Below are positions 1-9,046 of a stretch of 45,720 nt of DNA, piece by piece. Made by a program: the position numbers and the translations under genes. Positions within the stretch are counted from its first letter, which is position 1. The number at the start of each line of letters is the position of its first letter. The notes beneath the pieces were generated by a model that worked only from the letters and a program-made list of their open reading frames with translations, was not told where the DNA came from and searched no databases. The stretch comes from Gammaproteobacteria bacterium (GTDB lineage: Bacteria; Pseudomonadota; Gammaproteobacteria; SZUA-152): assembly GCA_011051755.1 (NCBI GenBank), contig DRKN01000057.1:1-45720 (forward strand), written 5' to 3'.

Positions 1-308
1 GGCTTGCGTAATTATGCCTTCAGAGACTTATAATACAAAAGCGCAAGCCTGACCCTGTTTCCCCTTGAGCTGTACAGAGTCTCTAATTTTTTCACGTTCT
101 TATTTGCGAAACGATGGAGCTGTTGGGTTCCTGAAATCCGGTTGCTTGCAGTTGATGTTTTGATAGGTGTGGCTCAAATTCCTTTCTTGACAAAAAACTA
201 AGGCGATTGGCAGGAACTTAATAGTTACCATATGAAATTGGTAATGGTACAGTTGCTGCCTGAGTACGGTGTTAATGCTGTCTTTAATATAGGGAGTTAT
301 ATAAGAAA
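1..308. other. AT-rich leader, no gene seen
   Basis: No convincing coding region is visible here; the minus-strand ORF at 100-348 has no recognisable features and overlaps the start of the next gene. The first 50 bases hold a short inverted repeat (GGCTTGCG at 1-8, CGCAAGCC at 42-49) that may belong to something cut by the window edge. The rest is presumably the upstream region of the acyltransferase gene; I see no clear promoter. Confidence 0.4.
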
Positions 309-2372
309 ATGGATATAGTTCAACAAGGCGCTGTAAACAAAGTTGCATATATTAAGGGGGTGGATGGGTTACGTGCAGTCGCTGTTTTAGCCGTTATGTT
401 GTTCCACCTTGATTCGTATTTTTTGCCTGGCGGTTTTTCTGGTGTGGATGTATTTTTTGTCATATCCGGTTATGTTGTGAGCTGTTCTTTGGCGCGCTCA
501 TCTTCATCTGATTTATTTCGTTTCATTCTCAGTTTTTACGCCAGGAGAATCGTCAGAATTTTCCCTGCCTTAATTACATGTCTCATTATAGTAAGTATTG
601 TAACCACACTGTTTGTGCCGTCGCCGTCATCATGGTTAGGTAATGCAAATAATCAAACCGCTATGACAGCATTTTTTGGTGTCAGTAATTTTTATCTCGC
701 TTGGTTTAATGGTGAGTATTTTTCTCCTCGAATGGAATTTAACCCATTTGTCCATACTTGGACGCTAGGTGTTGAGGAACAATTTTATGTGATTTTTCCT
801 TTTATAATGTTTATTTGGATTAAATATAGGAAAAGAAAAACATTTCTAGGTTTTATCTCTAACTGGTTGCTGGCTGTGTTGTTGGTTATGTCTCTATTTA
901 TTTCATGGCAGCAAACCTCAGAAAGCCCAAATAATGCCTTTTATTTATTGCCAAGTAGATTTTGGGAGTTGGCATTTGGCGCATTACTTTTTAAGTTTCA
1001 TTCAAGGCAGAAGTTAGTGCCTAATACCGTAATTATAAAGCAATTGTGTTTATCAACAGGGGTGGTGTTGATTGGGCTTGGGTTTATTTTATCGGACAAA
1101 AACAGTTTTCCATTTCCTTGGGCGCTTCTTTCGGTTGGTGGCGCTCTTTTTATAATTGCTGGGCTGGTAAGTAAGGTGCTAGGGGCGAGGATAATAGTCC
1201 AGCGATTGTTGGAAAATTCGATGCTAGTGTACATTGGTAAAGTTTCGTTTTCCCTGTATCTGTGGCACTGGCCAGTTTACGTGCTTTTTCGCTGGACTAT
1301 CGGCTTGGAAACTATGTTAGAAATAATAAGTGCTATTGTGCTTACAGGCGTTTTATCCAGTATTTCTTATAATTACATTGAATCACCGATAAGAAAAAAC
1401 AAGTTTATTATGGGTCGACCAAGCTGGCATGTTGTTTCCTTTGGGGTTGGAATGGTCGTTGTCTCTTCTGTTTTTGCAGGCACTGTTTTTATGTCGCAGT
1501 CATTTTTAAGTCTTAGTGTTACAGAAAACAGGGAAATGTGGTATCCATATAATCCGCGTTCATTGCAAGCTGGTTCTAAGGGGGGCGGTGAAAAAATATT
1601 TAGTGGACGGAAGCTGTTTGTCTATGGTGATTCGCATGCTGGGGCATACGTTACTATGTTAGATAGTTTGTCAAATATAGATGGGGTAGAAGTTTATATA
1701 TATTCAAAGAGCGGCTGTAATCTTTCTGGATTATTGGTTCCTATAACGGCGAAATGCAAAAAATTTAATGAGAGGAGTTTATCTGAAATAGATTCGTTAT
1801 CTTCATTTGGTGATATTCTGTTTTTATCATCATTGGGGATGAGTCGTATTGGGGAGAATTATAAGATTTTAAATACAAAAGAAATTGTATCTAACCAGTT
1901 AAGCGAAGAGTCTGTGTCTAATCGCCGGCTTGCTCTGCATGAAACTGTTGGTCTCATAAGAAGATTTGAGGAAAAAAATATACATATTATCATTGAGGCG
2001 CCGAAACCAGTATTTATATCTCCCCCGTTTCGCTGCTCTGATTGGTTTAATTCATCAAACCCAATTTGTAGGGAGGGGGCTGTCTTGGCGCGTGACTTTC
2101 TTCTGGAGCACCGCAGGCCTGTTATGGATTCATTGGATTCACTGGCTAGAATTTTTCCTAAATTAATTATTTGGGATCCTTTTCCAATTTTATGTAAAAC
2201 AAATACATGTTCTTCATTTGATGAAAATGGGCCGCTGTTTTTCGATGTGGATCATCTTAGTGGGCATGGAAATCGTATTCTTCTTCCATCATTCCGGTTT
2301 CTTCTCAAAGAAACGTGGCTATCAACTCAGCAACCACCAGCTAAAACTGATGGATTAGTAAAATCGGAGTGA
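309..2372 (+). CDS. Acyltransferase-3 / SGNH membrane O-acyltransferase (OafA-like)
   Basis: A 687-residue inner-membrane protein expected to move an acyl (often acetyl) group onto a surface polysaccharide such as O-antigen. Residues about 15-360 form the polytopic acyltransferase-3 domain, starting with the typical VDGLRAVAVLAVMLFH and GVDVFFVISGY blocks. The C-terminal part is a periplasmic SGNH domain with the nucleophile block YGDSHAG near residue 440 and the Asp/His block DVDHLSGHG near residue 645. The length suits OafA/YrhL two-domain members. The gene is much more AT-rich than the nir genes, which suggests horizontal transfer, as is common for surface-modification genes. It stands alone. 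Its stop codon lies inside a GTGA at the left edge of the structured element that follows. The substrate cannot be told from sequence. Confidence 0.9.
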   Translation: MDIVQQGAVNKVAYIKGVDGLRAVAVLAVMLFHLDSYFLPGGFSGVDVFFVISGYVVSCSLARSSSSDLFRFILSFYARRIVRIFPALITCLIIVSIVTTLFVPSPSSWLGNANNQTAMTAFFGVSNFYLAWFNGEYFSPRMEFNPFVHTWTLGVEEQFYVIFPFIMFIWIKYRKRKTFLGFISNWLLAVLLVMSLFISWQQTSESPNNAFYLLPSRFWELAFGALLFKFHSRQKLVPNTVIIKQLCLSTGVVLIGLGFILSDKNSFPFPWALLSVGGALFIIAGLVSKVLGARIIVQRLLENSMLVYIGKVSFSLYLWHWPVYVLFRWTIGLETMLEIISAIVLTGVLSSISYNYIESPIRKNKFIMGRPSWHVVSFGVGMVVVSSVFAGTVFMSQSFLSLSVTENREMWYPYNPRSLQAGSKGGGEKIFSGRKLFVYGDSHAGAYVTMLDSLSNIDGVEVYIYSKSGCNLSGLLVPITAKCKKFNERSLSEIDSLSSFGDILFLSSLGMSRIGENYKILNTKEIVSNQLSEESVSNRRLALHETVGLIRRFEEKNIHIIIEAPKPVFISPPFRCSDWFNSSNPICREGAVLARDFLLEHRRPVMDSLDSLARIFPKLIIWDPFPILCKTNTCSSFDENGPLFFDVDHLSGHGNRILLPSFRFLLKETWLSTQQPPAKTDGLVKSE

Positions 2373-2816
2373 AACCTGGGTCATGCAATCTTGCATTATC
2401 CAATTTACGAGAAAAAGGGATCCGGGAAAATGGGGTGTGCGGTCGAGCCGGATCGATCATTCCAGCGGGTGGGAATCCTGCTCCGGCAAGGCAGGTCTAC
2501 CACTGGGTAGCAAGCATCGGGGTAACTCCACCAAAAGTAGGCGCTTTAGGCGAATGTCAAGCACGATGGGTGCAAGGCGGCAGGCCGTAAGCGGAAGTGA
2601 TTTAGCCTCACAAGTTTCCACATAAGCAGGGCGACAGCTTACCCTTCCTGGAAGCCTCCATTCTGTGATGCGCCAGACAAGTATTATAGAGCTGCTTTGG
2701 GGTTGTAAAGCATGGCATGTCCCCTAAAGGGCCTACTCTCGGTGAGCAACAGGAATGATGGGCAGCTCAGAAGATCCTGAGCTGTTTTTCAAGAAGAGGG
2801 TAAGCTGAACGAGTGA
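2373..2816 (+). ncRNA. Candidate structured RNA, possibly HEARO/omegaRNA-like
   Basis: About 450 gene-free bases are full of inverted repeats. GGTCGA/TCGATC near 2440, CTACC/GGTAG near 2500 and GCAC/GTGC near 2565 can form local hairpins. CAGCTCAG/CTGAGCTG at 2763-2784 is a perfect 8-bp stem followed by TTTTT. An 11-bp perfect long-range pairing (CAGCTTACCCT at 2635-2645 with AGGGTAAGCTG at 2797-2807) closes the 3' half. GAGTGA occurs at both ends (2367-2372 and 2811-2816). Size, complexity and the flanking GTGA recall HEARO RNAs, the guide RNAs of IscB-type mobile elements, but no IscB gene is nearby, so it would be a solo copy. The family assignment comes from memory of the architecture, not from an alignment. 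A decayed group II intron or another RNA element is possible. Confidence 0.4.
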
Positions 2817-2899
2817 TAATAAAACGAGAACAACTGATCCGGCTCTCTACCGCTCATCGTCATCCTGCAGGGAATTTTGGCAATCACGGCAGCTTGCAC

Positions 2900-3565
2900 C
2901 TATTTTTCGTAATAATCACGCAGCAGGCCAAATTGTTTGACGATTCGTTCGTCGTGAATGGGCGGTGAAAAACTGGCAAACCATCGGCGCTTCGGATCGA
3001 TTAACATAATCGATGATGGATGGTTGATTTGGTAGCTGTCCGGTGATTCGGAGGGCTTGCGAATGGTCAGGATGTTCAGCTGTTGGGTCAGTGCATCGAT
3101 GTCTGATTGGTGGCCTGTCAGACCGATAAATGCCGGGCTAAAATAGCCCATGTAATCTTTCAGCAGCTCGACAGTATCTCTTTCCGGATCCACGGAGACA
3201 AACACAAACTGTATATTGTCGTCTTGTTCTTTCTCCGCGAGCATATCGGCGATGTTGACCATTTCGGCAAGGGTGGTTGGGCATACGTCCGGGCAGGATG
3301 TATAGCCAAAAAAAACGAAAGACCATTTGTCTTTTAGTTGATCGAGAGTGAAGGGTTGCCCCTGCTGGTCGATGAGTGAAAATTTTTCCAGGGGGAGGGG
3401 CTCGGGGCGTAATGTTGACAGCAAGGGCAGAGGGATGCTGATCTTCTTGTTGGTATCCAGAATTTCGCTGATTGACCATGCAAAAAGTGGCAGACTGATG
3501 AGCACTGCGGCGGCGATCAGCCAGCGGTGGCGAAAATTATTTTTCCTGGGGTCGTTTGTCGTCAT
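2900..3565 (-). CDS. SCO1/SenC family copper chaperone
   Basis: A 221-residue membrane-anchored thioredoxin-fold protein that delivers copper to, or reduces, the CuA centre of heme-copper enzymes. A single N-terminal membrane segment (about residues 14-32) is followed by the SCO domain with the copper-binding SCPDVCPT motif (CxxxC) and the partner His in the INHPSS block near residue 190. The size is normal for the family. It lies downstream of ctaB on the same strand, about 200 bases away, so both may be read from the FNR-type box upstream of ctaB. A second, longer SCO protein lies at 22.6 kb. The natural client is probably the CuA subunit encoded at 20.0 kb, though an oxidase outside the window cannot be excluded. 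Confidence 0.9.
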   Translation of the reverse strand: MTTNDPRKNNFRHRWLIAAAVLISLPLFAWSISEILDTNKKISIPLPLLSTLRPEPLPLEKFSLIDQQGQPFTLDQLKDKWSFVFFGYTSCPDVCPTTLAEMVNIADMLAEKEQDDNIQFVFVSVDPERDTVELLKDYMGYFSPAFIGLTGHQSDIDALTQQLNILTIRKPSESPDSYQINHPSSIMLIDPKRRWFASFSPPIHDERIVKQFGLLRDYYEK

Positions 3566-3764
3566 TTTTGTTGCGCCTTTTACGCGCCTATGCTGAAAAA
3601 TCCAATTGGCAACATGTGCCCTGGTTTGCGCGTTTGCCGCTGTTCGGCAAGGATATCACTTGTCAGGATATACCGACAGGGAACTTGATGTATGGGATTA
3701 ATCGGCAAGTGGAGGTATGCCAGGCGGTTTTTCTTCATGTGGCACTTCCTTGTGCGACATTTTT

Positions 3765-4661
3765 TTACAGGGAGTCGTACACCATGCTGGTGAACAGGAC
3801 GACCAGATAGACGATGGAATAAAAAAACAGCTTCATATCGTAATCGCGATCTGAGCGGAGGAATTTCAGTGCCTGAAACAAGAAGGCACTGCTGATGCCG
3901 GCGGCTGTCACAAGATAGAGAGTGCCGGCCATGCCAAGCGCATAGGGGAGGAGGGCGGCCAGCAACAGGGCGGCTGAATAGATGGCGATTTTTTTCTTGG
4001 TCGCCTGTACACCTTTTACCACCGGTACGACGGGGATGCCGGCCCGTGCATATTCTTCCCGGTATTTGAGGGCGAGACTCAGGGCATGGGGTTGTTGCCA
4101 GATGACCATGATCAGAAAGAGGCTGAGGGCATTGAGATCCACCCCTCCGCTGATCGCGGCATAGCCGATGACGGGGGGCATGGCCCCGGCGATACCGCCG
4201 AACTGATTCGCCCAGTGGCTGCGTCGTTTCACGATCATGGTATAGATGACACCGTAGCCGAGCATGGCTCCGGCGGTCAGTAATGCGGCCGGCAGGTTGA
4301 CGAAGATCAGCATCAGTAGCAGCGATGAGCCCATCAGCGTCAGGGCCACGGCCAGGGCGCGGGCGGGCGATATCAGGCCGATGACCAGTGGCCGCCGGCT
4401 GGTGCGCTTCATCAGTTTGTCGATGTCGCGGTCATAGTATTGATTGAGCATGCAGGAGCCGGCCACCGCCATCCCCAGGGTGACAAAGGTCCACAGGAGG
4501 ATGTCCCATTGGGGCATGATACCCTTGTTGGCAAAATACATCCCCGTCAGCGCCGCGACGATGCTCAGGCCGACGATGCCCGGCTTGGTGAGTTCGATAT
4601 AACAGGCCAGGGAAGATTTTGTTGTTACGGGCTTGGCAAGTTGGCACTCTCTCGCATTCAT
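3765..4661 (-). CDS. ctaB: Protoheme IX farnesyltransferase (heme O synthase)
   Basis: This inner-membrane prenyltransferase adds a farnesyl group to heme B to make heme O, the precursor of heme A. The protein is about 298 residues with some nine membrane segments. The prenyl-diphosphate Asp-rich block NQYYDRDIDKLMKRTSRRP and the later KYREEYARAGIPV block are both present. The ORF can be opened to 4703, but I prefer the ATG at 4661 (MNARECQL), which follows GGGGAAG and fits family length. A good FNR-type box lies 72 bases upstream with a TATTAT -10 at the right distance, so expression is probably induced under low oxygen or NO. With ctaA at 17.3 kb the window encodes both steps of heme A synthesis. 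Confidence 0.93.
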   Translation of the reverse strand: MNARECQLAKPVTTKSSLACYIELTKPGIVGLSIVAALTGMYFANKGIMPQWDILLWTFVTLGMAVAGSCMLNQYYDRDIDKLMKRTSRRPLVIGLISPARALAVALTLMGSSLLLMLIFVNLPAALLTAGAMLGYGVIYTMIVKRRSHWANQFGGIAGAMPPVIGYAAISGGVDLNALSLFLIMVIWQQPHALSLALKYREEYARAGIPVVPVVKGVQATKKKIAIYSAALLLAALLPYALGMAGTLYLVTAAGISSAFLFQALKFLRSDRDYDMKLFFYSIVYLVVLFTSMVYDSL

Positions 4662-4732
4662 AGGCTTCCCCTTACAGCACACCGAAAATACATGAATAGG
4701 CAATATAATAGTGACTGGGTCAGGATATCGAC

Positions 4733-4746
4733 TTGATATAGGTCAA
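4733..4746 (-). promoter_or_regulatory. FNR/Dnr box upstream of ctaB
   Basis: TTGATATAGGTCAA matches the consensus TTGAT-N4-ATCAA with one change. Its centre lies about 32 bases upstream of a minus-strand TATTAT (4705-4710), the spacing expected for a class II FNR-type promoter, and the ctaB ATG follows at 4661. Confidence 0.7.
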
Positions 4747-4768
4747 TGCCGGCATGTTGCAAACTGGC

Positions 4769-6343
4769 TCAGTGGCTGGTGCCAGCGGAACGCCGGGTCT
4801 TGTTGTAGACGTTGTATTTCCCCGACGGCTTTTTCATGGGGATGCGTTTGACCTCCTGCAGGGTTTTGGCGTCGTAGATAATAAGGGCGCCGTCCATCTC
4901 CCAGATACTCACTAATGCGTGGCTGCCGTCGCGGGTGAATTCTACGTGCCCCACCGTCTTGCCGGGCGCCGGTCGCAGGGTTTTGACGATTTCGAGGGTG
5001 CGCTTGTCGATAATGTGCATGACATCCTTATTGGGGCCGAAAAATACGTCGACCCAGGCATAGGGGGTGTTTTCGTGGCTGCGCATGAAAAAGCCGGGGC
5101 CGAGGGTGTTGAGACGCTTGATCACCTTCCAGTCCCGCATGTTGATGATGCTGACCACGCCCTCTTTGAGGTTCGGGGTGGCCATCACCGGGTGGCCCTG
5201 ATATTTCCAGCTGATGCCTGAACCCAGGTGCGGGAAGCCGGGCAGGTCGATGTCTGCGACCTTGCGTGCACCGTCCAGAAATACCACCTGGCCCTTGCCA
5301 CCGCCGCGCGCGGAACCCATCAGAAAACGGTAATCCTGATCGAAGAAAAAGTCGTCCAGATAGTCGTCCAGGACGATGCGGCGCACGGGAAACCGCATCG
5401 TTTCGTCGGGAAGGACATCGCCGGAGTCCTTGCGATAATCATGCACCAGGCCGGTGTAGGGTGGCTTGGCATCGTCTTCGTAGGAGATCTCCCAGACTTC
5501 GGGAATGTCCTTCAGGGCGGCGATGAAGCTGTTGCGTGGCGCCGCCTGGTAGACCGCGCTGACGCGTGAACTCTTCAGGCCCCTTTCATCACCCACCGGG
5601 ATCACCTTGATCAGGGAGAGATCGCTGGCGTCGAGGGCCACCAGGGTGTGGGGGAGGTAGTTGCCCACCATCACATAGCGCCCGTCACCGGACACGGCTA
5701 GGTTACGGGTGTTGATTCCGGCGCGGATCTCGGCCACCAGCTTCAGGTTGTACATGTCGAATTTGCTGATCCAGCCGTCGCGGGAGGCGAAATAGACGAA
5801 GCGCCCGTTCTGCGCGTACTTCGGCCCACCGTGCAGGGCGCGCCGGGTGGCAAAACGGTAAATCGGCTCGAAGCTGTCGCCATCCAGGATAGTGGCATGG
5901 TGGTCGCCGATCTCCACCACGATGAACAGGTTGAGTGGGTCGGCGTCGTAGATGGGGTGGTCGGGCAGGCTGCCGGGGGCATTGTGGATGATTTGCGAGG
6001 CGATGATTTCTTCCGCCCCCCAGCGTGGGGTTTGTGGCAGGGGCGTGAAGATGTAGTCCACCAGGGTCTGGATTTGTGCCTCGCTGAGCTGGTCGCCAAA
6101 GGCCGGCATCTGGGTCGCCGCCAGTCCCTCGTGAATGGCGGTGCGGGCCTTGGCGGGTGAGCTGCGTCCCAGGTTGCTCGGCAACAGGGCCGGCCCCATT
6201 CTGCCCAGGCGATCTTTACCGTGGCACTCGCCGCAGTGCTCGTCATACAGCTGGGAGGCCGAAGGCGGTGGGGTGGCGTTACCAATACCGCTGCCCAGAA
6301 CGAGCAGGAGAAGGGCGCTGAGGGAGATGATTGGTCTGATCAT
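4769..6343 (-). CDS. nirN: NirN, cytochrome c/d1-binding dihydroheme d1 dehydrogenase
   Basis: NirN is a periplasmic paralog of cytochrome cd1 that performs the last step of heme d1 maturation, oxidising the dihydro precursor and passing the cofactor to NirS. From the ATG at 6343 the protein is 524 residues: signal peptide (MIRPIISLSALLLLV), a c-type heme domain with CGECH near residue 37 and a likely Met ligand in QMPAFG, then an eight-bladed d1-type propeller. The ORF track opens it at 6466, but that extension overlaps nirJ and has no signal-peptide character. It is the last gene of the cluster, 14 bases after nirJ. It is distinguished from NirS by lower similarity and position; the true NirS is at 12.0-13.6 kb. 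Confidence 0.88.
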   Translation of the reverse strand: MIRPIISLSALLLLVLGSGIGNATPPPSASQLYDEHCGECHGKDRLGRMGPALLPSNLGRSSPAKARTAIHEGLAATQMPAFGDQLSEAQIQTLVDYIFTPLPQTPRWGAEEIIASQIIHNAPGSLPDHPIYDADPLNLFIVVEIGDHHATILDGDSFEPIYRFATRRALHGGPKYAQNGRFVYFASRDGWISKFDMYNLKLVAEIRAGINTRNLAVSGDGRYVMVGNYLPHTLVALDASDLSLIKVIPVGDERGLKSSRVSAVYQAAPRNSFIAALKDIPEVWEISYEDDAKPPYTGLVHDYRKDSGDVLPDETMRFPVRRIVLDDYLDDFFFDQDYRFLMGSARGGGKGQVVFLDGARKVADIDLPGFPHLGSGISWKYQGHPVMATPNLKEGVVSIINMRDWKVIKRLNTLGPGFFMRSHENTPYAWVDVFFGPNKDVMHIIDKRTLEIVKTLRPAPGKTVGHVEFTRDGSHALVSIWEMDGALIIYDAKTLQEVKRIPMKKPSGKYNVYNKTRRSAGTSH

Positions 6344-6357
6344 GGTTGCTTGCCCAC

Positions 6358-7572
6358 TCAATGCTGCGGTGAATAGTGTTGTTTTTTGTGCCGGGAGACG
6401 TAGGGCGTGTTGAGCAGGCGTTCGCCCGCCCCGCTGACGCCGATCTCTTCGTCGCTGAGGTAACAACCTGGGTCTTCGGCCCAGAAATCATCGCTGACCT
6501 GATAGGCGCGCACCCGCGTGTTGCCGTTGCAGATGTCAAAATACCGGCATTGGCCACAGCGGCCCTTGACGGCTCGTGGGTGGGACTTGAGCCCGGCCAT
6601 GAGCGGGTCGGAGGTGTCCTGCCAGATCTGCGAAAAGGGCCGTTGATGCACGTCGCCCAGGGTGTAGTCCCACCACATGGTGTCCGCGTGCACCCTGCCC
6701 AGGTTGTCGATGTTGGCCACATTGACTCCCGATGAGTTGCCCCCCCACTGGGCCAGTTTGGCCCGCATGTGATCGACCTTGTCGGGAAAGTGTTTTTTTA
6801 TCCACAGTAGCAGGTAGACGCCATCGGCGTCGTTGTTGCCGGTGACGAATTCCTTTGTTTGTCCCTCTTCCACATAGCGCCAGCAGGTATCGAACAGCCG
6901 TTCCATGGCCTGGCGGGTGGTCTGGAATATCGTGTCGTCCTTGCGGTGCACATTGCCGCGCCCGGCATAGTTGAGGTGGGAGAAATAAAACTTGTCGATG
7001 CCTTCGTCTTCCATGAGCTGTAGCATCTGCGGCAATTCATGGGCGTTGTCCTGCATCATGGTGAAGCGCAGTCCCACCTTGGCGCCGCTGTCACGGCACA
7101 GGCGGATGCCGTTGAGGGCGGCCTCGAAGCCTCCGTCCATGCGCCGGAATACGTCGTGGGTCTCCTCGATGCCGTCGATGCTGATGCCGACATAGTCGTA
7201 GCCTACGGCGGCGATGCTGTCGATGTTGGACGCGTCGATCAGGGTGCCGTTGGTGGACAGGCCCACATAGAACCCCATTGCCTTGGCGCGGTGGGACAGG
7301 TCAAAAATATCGGGGTGCAGCAGGGGCTCGCCGCCGGAGAGGATCAGCACCGGTACGTGAAAGTCCTTGAGGTCGTCCATGACGGTAAAGATTTCTTCGC
7401 GCGACAGCTCGCCGGGAAAATCCTTGTCGGCGGAAATGGAGTAACAGTGCTTGCAGGTGAGATTGCAGCGGCGGATCAGGTTCCAGATCACCACCGGGCC
7501 GGGCGGCTTGCGCTTGGGCGTCAAGGGGGTGGGATTTTTCAGTTCCTGGAGATAGTGTGATATGCGGAACAT
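6358..7572 (-). CDS. nirJ: NirJ, radical SAM heme d1 biosynthesis protein
   Basis: A 404-residue radical SAM enzyme that converts 12,18-didecarboxysiroheme toward heme d1 by replacing two propionate side chains with oxo groups. The RRCNLTCKHCYS block near residue 35 is the CxxxCxxC site for the SAM-binding [4Fe-4S] cluster, followed by the GGEPLL motif. The C-terminus carries a SPASM-like Cys cluster (CGQCRYFDICNGN and a later GCYL). AGGGGAG lies just upstream of the ATG. It starts 12 bases after nirH and ends 14 bases before nirN, so it sits within one operon. Confidence 0.95.
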   Translation of the reverse strand: MFRISHYLQELKNPTPLTPKRKPPGPVVIWNLIRRCNLTCKHCYSISADKDFPGELSREEIFTVMDDLKDFHVPVLILSGGEPLLHPDIFDLSHRAKAMGFYVGLSTNGTLIDASNIDSIAAVGYDYVGISIDGIEETHDVFRRMDGGFEAALNGIRLCRDSGAKVGLRFTMMQDNAHELPQMLQLMEDEGIDKFYFSHLNYAGRGNVHRKDDTIFQTTRQAMERLFDTCWRYVEEGQTKEFVTGNNDADGVYLLLWIKKHFPDKVDHMRAKLAQWGGNSSGVNVANIDNLGRVHADTMWWDYTLGDVHQRPFSQIWQDTSDPLMAGLKSHPRAVKGRCGQCRYFDICNGNTRVRAYQVSDDFWAEDPGCYLSDEEIGVSGAGERLLNTPYVSRHKKQHYSPQH

Positions 7573-7584
7573 GCTTGACTCCCC

Positions 7585-8070
7585 TTAGCCGACGATACGC
7601 AGGCCGGTCTTTTTCAAAATACGTGTGCTGAACAGCACCTCGTGTCCACGATCTTTCGCCCCCAGTATGGCCGCGATGTGGCGGACTTTTTCATCGACTT
7701 CGGCGCGGTCACGACCATGCACCATGGCAAACAGGTTATAGGGCCAGGTCGGCGGATGGCGGGGACGGTGGTAGCAGTGACTGACAAAGTCGAGCGCGCC
7801 GATGGTTTGTCCGGCTTCCTTTATCGCGTCATCCGGGACATTCCACACGGACATGCCGTTGCCCTTGAATCCCAGGGCATAATGATTCGGTACCGCGCCG
7901 ATACGGCGGATGGCGCCGCTGTCGAGCATGCGCTGCATGCGGGTCATGACATCATTGGCATCGAGGCCCAGCTGTGCGGCGATTATTGCATAGGGGCGTG
8001 GCGTCAGTGGCAGCCCCCCCTGGGTGACGGCAATGATGCGCCGGTCGGTGGCGTCGATGACGGTATTCAT
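7585..8070 (-). CDS. nirH: NirH, siroheme decarboxylase subunit
   Basis: A 161-residue Lrp/AsnC-like protein. Together with the NirD, NirL and NirG relatives it decarboxylates siroheme to 12,18-didecarboxysiroheme in the cytoplasm. An N-terminal winged-helix-like part (ATDRRIIAVTQGGLPLTPRPYA) is followed by the RAM-like fold with the His-rich CYHRPRHPPTWPYNLFAMVHG block. It overlaps the nirG stop by an ATGA, indicating translational coupling. Names of the four paralogs are assigned from gene order (D-L-G-H, as in Pseudomonas) and from which share the YRRPRH/YHRPRH type block (L and H). Confidence 0.87.
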   Translation of the reverse strand: MNTVIDATDRRIIAVTQGGLPLTPRPYAIIAAQLGLDANDVMTRMQRMLDSGAIRRIGAVPNHYALGFKGNGMSVWNVPDDAIKEAGQTIGALDFVSHCYHRPRHPPTWPYNLFAMVHGRDRAEVDEKVRHIAAILGAKDRGHEVLFSTRILKKTGLRIVG

Positions 8071-8510
8071 AGCTCGAAGCGCAGCCCCACAAAAAACTCC
8101 TCTATCTTCGGCACGTTATACACCCGGCAGCCCGTTTTTTGTTCAATCTCGGTGAGCACTTCGTCTATCCTTTCCGCTGTTTCCGTTGCCAGCACAAACC
8201 ACATGTTCAGGTGGTGTTCCCGTTGGTAGTTATGCGCTACCTCCGGGAAATGGTTGACTTGCTCCGCCACGCGGTCAAAGCCTTCATCGGGCACATGCAG
8301 TGCGGCCAGGGTCAGGCCACCGCCCAGGCGCTCGGCATGGTACATGGGGCCGAAGCGGCTAAGAAGACCTTCCGCGAGCAAATTTTCAAGCCGTTCAATG
8401 AGTTCCTTTTCCGTGATCTCCAGCGTTTTCGCCACCTCGGCGTAGGGTCGCTCGGTGATGGGGAATCCCCCCTGCAGCTGGTTGATGATGGTGGCATCCC
8501 GGGTATCCAT
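8067..8510 (-). CDS. nirG: NirG, siroheme decarboxylase subunit
   Basis: A 147-residue AsnC-like protein of the siroheme decarboxylase set. The ORF opens at 8591, but the ATG at 8510 (MDTRDATIINQLQGGFPITERPYA) matches its paralogs and overlaps the nirL stop as TGATG, so that start is preferred. It has the NYQREHHLNMWFVLATE block that pairs it with NirD (NYEREHRLNLWFVV) rather than with NirL/NirH. It is tightly coupled on both sides within the operon. Confidence 0.87.
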   Translation of the reverse strand: MDTRDATIINQLQGGFPITERPYAEVAKTLEITEKELIERLENLLAEGLLSRFGPMYHAERLGGGLTLAALHVPDEGFDRVAEQVNHFPEVAHNYQREHHLNMWFVLATETAERIDEVLTEIEQKTGCRVYNVPKIEEFFVGLRFEL

Positions 8511-9046
8511 CAGGCTTGGCCTTCCGACGGGCTGTGCATTCTCGCCACGACCGGTTGATGGGGTGGCGCATCGATATAGTGGGCCCCGCACTGCTTGAAG
8601 CGCTGGCGGCTGAACAACACTTCATGTTGGATAGCTTTCAGGCCACAACGCTCGATCAGATGCTCGATGTTGTGTAACACGGCAGCACGGTTTTGTCCGT
8701 GGATCATGGAAAACAGGTTGTAGGGCCAGTCCGGCAGGTGGCGTGGCCGACGGTAACAAAGGGTAACGAAATTCACGCCGCCAATGCGTCGGCCGAGTTC
8801 GTCCACCTGATCATCGGGGATGTTCCATACGGTCATGGCGTTGGCGCGGTACCCCAGTTCGTGATGACGCACCACCACCCCCAGCCGTTTTATGGTGCCA
8901 TCGGCCAGTAGCGCCTGGATGCGTTCGATGGTTTCGTTTTCACTCAAACCGATACGGGCGCCAATCTCGGCAAAGGGGCGGGATACCAGTGGCAGGCCAC
9001 CCTGGATGGCGGCGACCAGCTGTTGATCCCGCGCCGTTAATCCCAT
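8510..9046 (-). CDS. nirL: NirL, siroheme decarboxylase subunit
   Basis: A 178-residue AsnC-like siroheme decarboxylase subunit. After the N-terminal helix-turn-helix-like segment comes the CYRRPRHLPDWPYNLFSMIHG block shared with NirH. Its tail is somewhat longer than in the paralogs (APPHQPVVARMHSPSEGQA) and looks poorly conserved. It overlaps the end of nirD by 10 bases and the start of nirG by one. D and L are separate genes here, unlike the NirDL fusions known in some denitrifiers. Confidence 0.87.
   Translation of the reverse strand: MGLTARDQQLVAAIQGGLPLVSRPFAEIGARIGLSENETIERIQALLADGTIKRLGVVVRHHELGYRANAMTVWNIPDDQVDELGRRIGGVNFVTLCYRRPRHLPDWPYNLFSMIHGQNRAAVLHNIEHLIERCGLKAIQHEVLFSRQRFKQCGAHYIDAPPHQPVVARMHSPSEGQA

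Noticed and set aside
1-49. GGCTTGCG/CGCAAGCC inverted repeat as an integron attC or terminator
   Set aside because: Only 8 bp, no core sites or T-run seen, and the window edge cuts the context.
2369-2625. Two short overlapping plus-strand ORFs after the acyltransferase
   Set aside because: They have no protein character and lie in a stretch dominated by RNA-like stems; the folding better explains the sequence.
2373-2816. RNase P RNA or tmRNA
   Set aside because: None of their invariant blocks (for example the RNase P GAGGAAAGTCCGGGC region or the tmRNA tRNA-like ends) is present.
7039-7560. 173-residue plus-strand ORF
   Set aside because: It is the antisense shadow of nirJ; no domain, no signal and no ribosome site support it.
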